A program made the position numbers and the translations under genes. The notes below the pieces were generated by a model, which saw nothing but the letters and a program-made list of their open reading frames with translations, was not told the origin of the DNA and did not search any database. From positions 1 to 5,001 of the forward strand of contig CANLCA010000298.1 of NCBI GenBank assembly GCA_947487925.1: DNA of 5,001 nucleotides, written 5' to 3'. Shown piece after piece: positions 1-5,001 of the stretch; within the stretch, counting starts at the first letter, position 1, and each line of letters opens with the position of its first letter. Origin of the DNA: Verrucomicrobiales bacterium. GTDB taxonomy: Bacteria; Verrucomicrobiota; Verrucomicrobiia; Limisphaerales; F1-80-MAGS106.

Positions 1-199
1 TCCTTGTCACCCGGACATTTACAGACACACTTTGCGACGTGCGCTTCAGGACGTGGACATGTGTCGGGCAGTTATGTTCACTAGCTCAGTTGAAACGTCT
101 CCGAGCACCTCGCTCCACGCGAACCCCGCCCTCCGCGCCGGTTCGAAGCATTGCGAGAAGTGTGAAAAGTGATTTCCAATACCGAGCACCGGTTGACAG

Positions 200-211
200 C
201 GGCGATCGCCG
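200..211. promoter_or_regulatory. 12-bp perfect palindrome beside a TTGACA hexamer
   Basis: CGGCGATCGCCG is a perfect 12-bp palindrome. It begins one base after a perfect -35 hexamer, TTGACA, at 193-198. No good -10 box lies 16-18 bases downstream of that hexamer; the spacer leads into GC-rich sequence. A promoter with an operator for the gene starting at 274 is therefore possible but weakly supported. The rest of 1-225 shows no convincing coding frame, repeat or RNA gene. Confidence 0.2.
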
Positions 212-273
212 GGCTGCCACGTTAGGTGTCGCTGCGTGCACTCCTCAACCCCAGGCAACAGTTGGCTCTGAAT

Positions 274-699
274 ATGAACACTGAAGTTCACAAGTCTCAA
301 AGCTCCAATGGGACGACCAGGAGGAGCGCTCTGATTATCGGGTTGGACCCCGAACTGATTGATTTCTCGGATCCCAACTATGCCGGGTTTCCCGGCATGA
401 CCGCCGCAAAGGTATTGGCGGGACTCACCGCCGCCGAGGAAGGGCTGAAGGATCTCGGCTATGACGCGCTTCATTGTCTCACCGACTTTGGTGAGACTGC
501 TGAGGCGGTAGTCACCGCGCAACTCCAACGGCGGCAGTTCGACTGCATCCTGATTGGTGCGGGTGTCCGGGTCATCCCAAGCAACTTCATCCTGTTCGAG
601 AAGCTCATTAACGTCGTGCATGCACACGCCCCTCGTTCTAAAATATGCTTCAACACAAAGCCCTCGGACACACTGGAGGCACTGCAACGGTGGATATGA
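274..699 (+). CDS. Small conserved hypothetical protein (141 aa)
   Basis: No function is assigned. The protein resembles, from memory, a family of short uncharacterised bacterial proteins that begin with a hydrophobic strand and a GLDPELIDF motif (residues 23-31 here) and carry a DCILIGAGVR motif (90-99). The pattern is a beta strand ALIIG (19-23), a helix around the GMTAAKV segment (41-47), a second strand, a helix, the strand CILIGAG, a helix LFEKLINVVHAHAP (107-120), a strand KICFN (123-127), and a final helix DTLEALQRW (132-140). This suggests a compact Rossmann-like or flavodoxin-like alpha/beta fold, but that is inference from the pattern. There is no signal peptide or membrane segment, so it is probably cytoplasmic. 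I chose the ATG at 274. A GTG at 226 would add 16 residues with no recognisable content, and neither start has a clear Shine-Dalgarno site. It lies upstream of an FMN reductase on the same strand, separated by a terminator-like hairpin. A broken copy of its C-terminal half lies at 1349-1450. A long open frame antisense to it is judged spurious. Confidence 0.75.
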   Translation: MNTEVHKSQSSNGTTRRSALIIGLDPELIDFSDPNYAGFPGMTAAKVLAGLTAAEEGLKDLGYDALHCLTDFGETAEAVVTAQLQRRQFDCILIGAGVRVIPSNFILFEKLINVVHAHAPRSKICFNTKPSDTLEALQRWI

Positions 700-719
700 G
701 GGCGCAGGTTGGTCCATCG

Positions 720-741
720 GCGCGGATCGCGCACATTTTTT
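720..741 (+). terminator. Candidate intrinsic terminator or attenuator just before the FMN reductase
   Basis: GCGCG (720-724) pairs perfectly with CGCGC (728-732) around a three-base GAT loop, and the T6 tract at 736-741 follows after ACA. It lies 20 bases after the stop codon of the small upstream gene, where a rho-independent terminator would be expected. The stem is only 5 bp, though all G-C. The odd point is that the T tract ends 8 bases before the ATG at 750. If it terminates, the reductase needs a start site within a few bases of its own ATG, or regulated read-through. Confidence 0.45.
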
Positions 742-749
742 AACAATAC

Positions 750-1331
750 ATGAATACACCACGCATCCTCGCATTTGGCGGCAGTCTTCGCCGTGATTCC
801 TATAACCAAAAGCTCGCCGCCATCGCAGCCGCCGGGGGGCGTGAAGCTGGCGCCGAGGTCACGCTGATTTCACTTCGCGATTTTGCGCTTCCCATCTTCG
901 ATGAAGACCTCGAAGCCTCGAGTGGAATGCCGGAGGCGGCGAAGCGTCTGAAAGCAATTTTTCGCGAACACCACGGTCTCATCATCGCCGCGCCGGAATA
1001 TAACAGCAGCATCACCGCCGCGCTGAAGAACGCGATTGATTGGGTCTCGCGCTCCGAGTCTGACGATGAGCCAGCACTTTCGGCACTGGCGGGTAAAACC
1101 GCCGTCGTCTGTGCGGCGTCACCGGGCGGTCTCGGTGGGATGCGTGGGCTGGTTCATCTACGAGCGATCCTTGGTAACATTGGCATCACCGTCCTGCCTG
1201 ACCAAATCGCCGTCAGCAAAGCCTACGAAGCATTCACGCCGGATGGCGCACTCGCGGACGCGAAGCAGCAGGCCCGCGTAAGAGCACTCGGCTCGAATCT
1301 CGCAAAGCATTTGTCGAAGCTCCTGGCGTGA
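750..1331 (+). CDS. NADPH-dependent FMN reductase family protein
   Basis: This is a 193-aa flavodoxin-fold oxidoreductase of the NADPH-dependent FMN reductase family (SsuE/ChrR/azoreductase-like). Such enzymes bind FMN and use NAD(P)H to reduce free flavin, quinones, azo dyes or metal ions in the cytoplasm. The sequence shows strand ILAFGGSLRRDSYN (residues 6-19), whose GSLRxxSxN is the FMN phosphate loop. PEYNSSITAALKNAIDW (82-98) is the family signature that contacts the isoalloxazine ring and forms the dimer face. SPGGLGGMRG (124-133) is the third flavin-binding loop. The length, near 190 aa, is normal, and no signal peptide is seen. The physiological substrate cannot be told from sequence, and ssuE, chrR or arsH cannot be chosen. 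The ATG at 750 lies directly before the conserved first strand, so the start is secure. No Shine-Dalgarno site is seen; the leader is A/T-rich (TTTTTTAACAATAC), which fits S1-assisted or leaderless initiation. It is flanked by an intact gene on the left and a remnant of the same family on the right. Confidence 0.95.
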   Translation: MNTPRILAFGGSLRRDSYNQKLAAIAAAGGREAGAEVTLISLRDFALPIFDEDLEASSGMPEAAKRLKAIFREHHGLIIAAPEYNSSITAALKNAIDWVSRSESDDEPALSALAGKTAVVCAASPGGLGGMRGLVHLRAILGNIGITVLPDQIAVSKAYEAFTPDGALADAKQQARVRALGSNLAKHLSKLLA

Positions 1332-1348
1332 TGCGATGAGCCCTCTTG

Positions 1349-1450
1349 TAACTGCAACGGCGGCTTTGCGACTGCATCCTGGTTGGTGCGGGTCTCCCGG
1401 CCGTCAGCTAGCACCTTCAGCCTGTTCGGGGAGTTGAGGAACGTCGGGAG
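1349..1450 (+). pseudogene. Decayed partial copy of the small hypothetical gene at 274-699
   Basis: This stretch aligns with bases 520-620, which encode residues 83 to about 115 of the small hypothetical protein. Bases 1350-1399 match 521-570 at 43 of 50 positions without gaps. After a one-base insertion near 1400-1410, bases 1411-1430 match 581-600 at 17 of 20, and similarity fades by about 1450. The first frame reads LQRRLCDCILVGAGLPAVS and then hits TAG at 1408. The second frame continues as STFSLFGELRNVG, matching the parent's SNFILFEKLINVV. A TAA precedes the segment at 1349. The frame change, the stops and the lack of both ends mark it as a dead fragment. The identity level suggests an old duplication or the residue of a related paralogue, not a fresh repeat. 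It begins 18 bases after the FMN reductase stop codon. Confidence 0.8.
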
Positions 1451-1499
1451 AACAAAAGGACCGACATTCAATCCCTTAACAGTTCCTGGCTTAAGCAGC

Positions 1500-1530
1500 G
1501 GGTCGGGACGAACCGCCGGCCCTTGTTTGT
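1500..1530 (+). terminator. Candidate intrinsic terminator between convergent genes
   Basis: GGGTCGG (1500-1506) pairs with CCGGCCC (1516-1522) over 7 bp with one G-U wobble, around a 9-base loop. The T-rich run TTGTTTGT follows. On the plus strand it could stop transcripts from the FMN reductase, whose stop codon is about 170 bases upstream. The T tract is interrupted by G, so strength is uncertain. On the minus strand no T tract follows, so it is not an obvious terminator for the isomerase gene that ends at 1562. Confidence 0.4.
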
Positions 1531-1561
1531 GGGGATTCGTGGGGCACGCGAATACAAGGAC

Positions 1562-2479
1562 TTATTTGCTCAAGGACCTGACGGGCACCGGTACGTTGCC
1601 TATCTCGATCCGGTTGGCTCTCAATTGAAACCATTCCTCGGGGCGATTGCGCCGCGACTCGATCAGGCGCCGGAAGGTGGGGGTGTCAGTTCGGAAGATT
1701 TCGATGGGGGTTCTTTCAGGTTGGGGAACCTGCTCGGCGAGGCGGATGGACCGGATGGGGATGCGTTGTTCCGGCTTGTCATAAAACCCCATCGCTGCCT
1801 TCCCCCGGGGCAGAGAGGAGAGGAGCTCCATGCCTTGCACCACGCGACCGAAAAGCGTCACGTTTCGGTCGAGGTGTCGAGGGGAGTGGCCGATGACCGC
1901 GTAGAGCTCGGTACCTCCGCCGCTGTTCGGGGCGTTATCCCTGCCGGCGCCCACCATTCCGTAGGTATGAATCAGCCACATGCGATTTGAGCGACGATCT
2001 CGGGCGATGGGGAAACCGTCGTATAGACCGGTTTGGGGCGCGTAAGCATCGGCGTCGGGCATCGGCGTAAAGGGGAGCTTTCGGTCGAGGGTTCGATCGA
2101 ATTCAGGCGGCAGATGTTTTTTTCCGGTCTTGATGGGACGTGCGAGCTCCGGTTTTTCCGCATTGGGATCGCCCCATTGCACGACGTAGTTGTCCTGGCA
2201 ACGAAGCACGCTGAGGCCGTCAAAATAGCGCTCGCGCACGAGGTCTTTGACATTGGCCACATGTTGGGGCGCGAACTCAGGGCACAGTTCGATGATCACC
2301 TGGCCTGAACCGAGTTCGAGATACAAGGTGTTCCCTGGGTCGAGCGTTCGCCAGTCTCCAGGGCTTGATTTGGCGATAATCTCGGCCATCCCAGCAGGAT
2401 TTGGGGACGCACCGAATGCGATGTTGATGAGCAGGATCCAAGCGATCCCAAGCGAGGCGACCAAAAGTCGGGGTGTCAT
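1562..2479 (-). CDS. Exported cyclophilin-type peptidylprolyl isomerase, extended variant
   Basis: This is a 305-aa cyclophilin-family prolyl cis-trans isomerase, expected to assist folding of exported proteins. Residues 1-23 form a signal peptide: one Arg, then a hydrophobic stretch ending AFG before AS. The periplasm is therefore the likely site. The domain starts near TLYLELGSGQVIIELCPEFAP (51-71, the usual first strands). It continues through HVANVKDLVRERYFDG (73-88) and LRCQDNYVVQWGDP (92-105), the counterpart of FHRVIxxFMIQGGDP, with Arg93 in the catalytic Arg position. YGMVGAGRD (173-181) and GGTELYAVIG (188-197) replace the usual LAMAN and GSQFFI segments. LFGRVVQGMELL (209-220) matches the closing FGxVVxGM motif. 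About 65 residues separate WGDP from the next core strand, clearly more than in minimal cyclophilins. Roughly 70 C-terminal residues containing FRRLIESRRNRPEEW (267-281) form an extra tail. From memory, this longer form recurs as its own branch in several Gram-negative groups, so activity is likely retained, but Glu191 stands where Gln is usual. The ATG is chosen because it begins the signal peptide; no Shine-Dalgarno site is visible. It is convergent with the FMN reductase and divergent from the cytochrome gene. Confidence 0.93.
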   Translation of the reverse strand: MTPRLLVASLGIAWILLINIAFGASPNPAGMAEIIAKSSPGDWRTLDPGNTLYLELGSGQVIIELCPEFAPQHVANVKDLVRERYFDGLSVLRCQDNYVVQWGDPNAEKPELARPIKTGKKHLPPEFDRTLDRKLPFTPMPDADAYAPQTGLYDGFPIARDRRSNRMWLIHTYGMVGAGRDNAPNSGGGTELYAVIGHSPRHLDRNVTLFGRVVQGMELLSSLPRGKAAMGFYDKPEQRIPIRSIRLAEQVPQPERTPIEIFRTDTPTFRRLIESRRNRPEEWFQLRANRIEIGNVPVPVRSLSK

Positions 2480-2735
2480 GGGCCGAGTGTTGCAGAAACT
2501 GATTCGGCAGTGAAGCCTGTGAACACATCCGGGATGCCGACGATACTTCCGAGCGAAATGAATCGTGCGAAGGGCGCCGTATCCTTTCGGCCCAAAGAAA
2601 CCGAAGGCTTGCGGAGTCCTCCGCCAAGGCTCCAGGAGTTCGCCTGGATGGCGACCGGCCTTTCTTGGGGTTAATCCGCTCTAGACTTTCGAGAATCGGT
2701 TTCTACACTCCAACGAAGGTTCCTCTGTTGTGGCA
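2480..2735. other. Divergent intergenic region between the isomerase and cytochrome genes
   Basis: These 256 bases must hold the promoters of both outward-facing genes. No strong sigma-70 pair is visible. The best -10-like hexamer for the rightward gene is TAGACT at 2682-2687, without a matching -35 at normal spacing. No -24/-12 sigma-54 site is found. The middle part is dense in short inverted repeats (about 2607-2648). Open frames crossing it in either direction match nothing I recognise. The length and hairpins would allow a long 5' leader or a small dispersed repeat. Confidence 0.4.
2631..2648. repeat. Small perfect inverted repeat (hairpin)
   Basis: TCCAGG (2631-2636) and CCTGGA (2643-2648) form a perfect 6-bp stem around a 6-base loop. 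Immediately upstream, 2608-2629 holds a second, imperfect hairpin: CTTGCGG against CCGCCAAG, with one bulged base. No T tract follows either, so these are not typical intrinsic terminators. They lie about 90-130 bases before the start of the large cytochrome gene and could be a leader structure or part of a dispersed palindromic repeat. The sequence alone does not decide. Confidence 0.4.
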
Positions 2736-5001
2736 ATGCGTAAAAAGTATCGTTGGCCGCTGCTGCTCGCCGCCGAGTGGTTCGTTCTTTTCTTCGTCGT
2801 GGCTGGAGCTCTTGCCGCGGGTAACCCAGGGGACTTCGAGAAGTCCTTTGAACAGCAGGTAAGGCCGTTTTTGAACCGTTACTGCTTGAGTTGCCACAAC
2901 CTGGAGAAACTGAAGTCGGGCGTCCGAGTCGACCAGCTCAACGCGTCTCTGGAGGATGAGCAAATTCGTCTTTGGGAGAAAATATTCAAGCAGATCGGCA
3001 ACGGGGCCATGCCCCCTGAAGACGAACCGCAGCCGACGGTCGGCGAGCGTCAAGGGATGGCATCTTGGGTCCAGCAAGCTTTGGAAATTGCTCGCTCACG
3101 TCCGAGGCCCAAGAACGGCATCGTGCGCCGTCTCACAGTTGCCCAATATCGCAACACGCTGCGAGAATTGTTGCTGCTCGAGGATGACCTGACGGATTTG
3201 GTCCCTCCCGACGCCGTTTCGAGTGACGGTTTTGTCAACAACAAAGATACGTTACACATTTCACCCCTGCTGTTGGAGGCGTACTACGAAATTGCCGACG
3301 TGGCGCTTCGTCGTTGCCTTGTCGATGCCAAGTCGAAACCGTCGATTCAAAACTTCCGCGTCGATCTCGGGGCGTCGATCAATCCCGAGCCGTGCCCAGA
3401 CACGCTGATTCTCGGGGCGAACAGCCTCCTGCTCAACAACGCCGACTTTGTGGTGAACCAAATGAGGCCTGAGAAGACATTCGAGTACGATCCGTTCTTC
3501 ATGAGAACGAAGTTTCGATTTATCGAAGGTTACGAAGGCAACGGCACGGTTCGCGGTTGGAGGGAGTTTGACAGTATTTATCATGCCGTCTTCGCCTGCA
3601 TGCGAGGCAACGACGGATACCCCAAGGGGCAGGCCTACAGCACGGTTCCAGAGGGGTTGCTGCTGCGGCCGGCCATACCCAGCGCTGAACTTTTCGAGGT
3701 TGAAAGCACCTACGGCCCCAGGAGCAACTTTAAGATTTCATTGCGTGAACTGCCTGATGAGGGTCGCTTCCGTGTCACCGTCACGGCGGCAAAATACGAC
3801 GACGGCTTGCTGCTTGATCCGCTCCATTCCGCTCAACCGAAGGAGGGAGTCGGTGGGGTTCTTTGTCGCAATCCTGAATCCTCCCAAACCGTGATGATCC
3901 AGCAGTCCGGCATTTATCAGGTGGATGTCCACGCTGCAAAACTTGGCGAGTCTGAAATCGTCGCTGACTCATCGCGCCTAGCGGAAGGTCTGGTCGGAGT
4001 TTGGCCCATGGAAGGGAATGCGTCTGGGACGAAGGAAGGTGTGGAACTCACCGGTCGGCTGGTGGGTGACGCGAGGTTTGTGGACTCTCCGTTCGGTCAG
4101 GCGTTGTCCCTTGACGGGGATGGCGATGCGGCGGTGGTGGCCCGTCAGCAGGCGATGAACGTGGGCGGTGGCGACTTCACCGTGGCGGCGTGGATCCAAC
4201 CCAGACAACTTCGCCAAGGAGGGATTGTTGGTCTTGGAAAATACGGATGGGCGCAAGGGTGGTATCTGGATATGCCCGACAACAAAGGGGTGCTGCGGAT
4301 CGAAACTGCTGGCTCGAACAACCAATCCAACGGCGCGGTGTCGTCGCCTCCCGGTTCGGTTCGATCGAATATGTGGCAGCATGTTGCGGCCGTTGTGCGG
4401 CGTGGAACCGGGGCCACGCGGCTCTACATAAACGGTTATGCTGTCGCGAAGGGGACCATTGGATCGGCGAACCTCGATAACCCGCAAGTCGACCTCCATC
4501 TCGGACGAGTTCCGGAGGCTCAATCATTCCATGGAGAGCTTGATGAAGTGCGAATCTATCGACGAGCACTCGATGAATCGGAGATTCAGGTACTGCTGGC
4601 TCCTGGACGCCGGTTTGTACCTCCTCCACCGCGCGAAGAACCTCAGGAATTGATGCTTGCCCTGGGCGAGCGACGTTTCTCAGGCAAGTTGGCTCAACCC
4701 GCCTTCCTTGCAGTGCGACTCCCAGCCGGGCAGTTGGCCGTGAAAGCTCATTTCGCTGGCGCGACCCGCCTCGACCGGATCGTTTTGACTCCGCTCTCAA
4801 CGGACCACGAAGTGGCCCGGCACTTTGCCGCCTTCGAGAAACGTTCGCCCCGACTGGGCGTGCATTTGGGATTGCGCCGCGATTGCGGCAGCACGATGTC
4901 GCAGGTCGGCCTGGCCCAAGCCGTGTCGACACTGAGTCCGAACCGCTTTGTGTTCGAAGGCACGATTCGCAATTTTCCTAGTCCGTATGTGGAAAAAGAC
5001 A
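2736..5001 (+). CDS. Exported cytochrome c / DUF1587 / LamG protein, 3' end outside the window
   Basis: The reading frame is open to the window edge; 755 codons are seen. Residues 1-28 are a signal peptide (MRKKYR, a hydrophobic core, then ALAAG). A Planctomycete-type cytochrome c domain follows, with haem attachment CLSCH at 50-54 and GAMPP at 90-94, where Met92 is the likely distal haem ligand. RRLTVAQYRNTLRELL (131-146) through HISPLLLEAYYEIADVALRR (174-193) matches DUF1587. Residues 196-417 contain FRFIEGYEGNGTVRGW (260-275) and RELPDEGRFRVTVTAAKYDDG, a conserved linker of this family. Residues 418 to about 622 form a LamG/concanavalin-like domain: GLVGVWPMEGN, FTVAAWIQP, WQHVAAVV, LYINGYAV and the closing HGELDEVRIYRRAL. 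After a Pro-rich linker (629-636) comes a region with RLGVHLGLRRDCG (706-718). From family knowledge, DUF1595, DUF1592, DUF1588 and DUF1585 should follow beyond the edge. Partners of this family often lie next to sulfatase or DUF1552 genes, and a role in polysaccharide breakdown with electron transfer is suspected but unproven. The ATG at 2736 begins the signal peptide; a GTG two codons upstream is less likely. No clear Shine-Dalgarno site is seen. Confidence 0.94.
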   Translation, partial: MRKKYRWPLLLAAEWFVLFFVVAGALAAGNPGDFEKSFEQQVRPFLNRYCLSCHNLEKLKSGVRVDQLNASLEDEQIRLWEKIFKQIGNGAMPPEDEPQPTVGERQGMASWVQQALEIARSRPRPKNGIVRRLTVAQYRNTLRELLLLEDDLTDLVPPDAVSSDGFVNNKDTLHISPLLLEAYYEIADVALRRCLVDAKSKPSIQNFRVDLGASINPEPCPDTLILGANSLLLNNADFVVNQMRPEKTFEYDPFFMRTKFRFIEGYEGNGTVRGWREFDSIYHAVFACMRGNDGYPKGQAYSTVPEGLLLRPAIPSAELFEVESTYGPRSNFKISLRELPDEGRFRVTVTAAKYDDGLLLDPLHSAQPKEGVGGVLCRNPESSQTVMIQQSGIYQVDVHAAKLGESEIVADSSRLAEGLVGVWPMEGNASGTKEGVELTGRLVGDARFVDSPFGQALSLDGDGDAAVVARQQAMNVGGGDFTVAAWIQPRQLRQGGIVGLGKYGWAQGWYLDMPDNKGVLRIETAGSNNQSNGAVSSPPGSVRSNMWQHVAAVVRRGTGATRLYINGYAVAKGTIGSANLDNPQVDLHLGRVPEAQSFHGELDEVRIYRRALDESEIQVLLAPGRRFVPPPPREEPQELMLALGERRFSGKLAQPAFLAVRLPAGQLAVKAHFAGATRLDRIVLTPLSTDHEVARHFAAFEKRSPRLGVHLGLRRDCGSTMSQVGLAQAVSTLSPNRFVFEGTIRNFPSPYVEKD

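Noticed and set aside
2..169. An open frame entering from the left edge and ending at a TGA near 169
   Set aside because: The roughly 55 residues show no known motif and the composition looks non-coding. It could be the tail of an outside gene, but nothing in the window supports this.
221..227. GTTAGGT, resembling the core site of an integron attC recombination site
   Set aside because: No matching RYYYAAC site or paired inner boxes occur at the right distance upstream, and there is no integrase or cassette spacing. A 7-base match is expected by chance.
46..774. A 242-codon open frame on the minus strand across the small hypothetical gene
   Set aside because: It is antisense to a frame with recognisable conserved motifs, its product has no recognisable domain and no sensible amino-acid pattern, and it crosses the terminator-like hairpin and the reductase start. 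It is a by-product of GC-rich codon use.
1475..1495. CTTAA...TTAAG inverted repeat downstream of the pseudogene
   Set aside because: The stem is only 5 bp and A/T-rich, the loop is 11 bases, and no T tract follows. The stronger hairpin at 1500-1530 is the better terminator candidate.
1523..1990. A plus-strand open frame starting between the reductase and the isomerase
   Set aside because: Most of it lies antisense to the conserved core of the cyclophilin gene, and its short unique start (to about 1561) shows no recognisable motif.
4177..4932. A 251-codon open frame on the minus strand inside the cytochrome/LamG gene
   Set aside because: The plus-strand frame here carries clear LamG motifs. 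The antisense product is rich in Arg, Pro and Ser with no domain, as expected for a shadow frame.

Overview
The window most likely comes from a member of the PVC group, Verrucomicrobiota or Planctomycetota. The main evidence is the large exported protein at the right end. It joins a Planctomycete-type cytochrome c domain (CxxCH, then a GxMPP motif) to a DUF1587-type segment and a LamG domain, an architecture I know almost only from those phyla. The DNA is moderately GC-rich, and Shine-Dalgarno sites are weak or absent before every start. The organism call is an inference from protein style; no rRNA or marker gene is present.

Layout. Positions 1-225 hold no gene I can support, only a TTGACA hexamer beside a 12-bp palindrome. 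A small conserved hypothetical protein (274-699, +) is followed by an NADPH-dependent FMN reductase (750-1331, +). Between them lies a GC-rich hairpin with a T6 tract that ends only 8 bases before the reductase ATG. Just after the reductase, 1349-1450 is a decayed partial copy of the first gene, with a one-base insertion and in-frame stops. The reductase therefore sits between an intact gene and a remnant of the same family. A second terminator-like hairpin lies at 1500-1530.

A cyclophilin-type peptidylprolyl isomerase with a signal peptide runs on the minus strand (1562-2479), convergent with the reductase. A 256-bp intergenic region (2480-2735) with a clear small hairpin separates it from a divergent, very large gene. 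That gene starts at 2736, runs off the right edge (755 codons seen), and encodes the exported cytochrome c / DUF1587 / LamG protein.

Functionally, the right half encodes two exported proteins, a foldase and a haem-bearing surface or periplasmic protein with a possible glycan-binding module. They do not form an obvious operon. The left half looks like a small cytoplasmic redox gene with a duplicated neighbour. I see no tRNA, rRNA, CRISPR array, transposase or phage gene.
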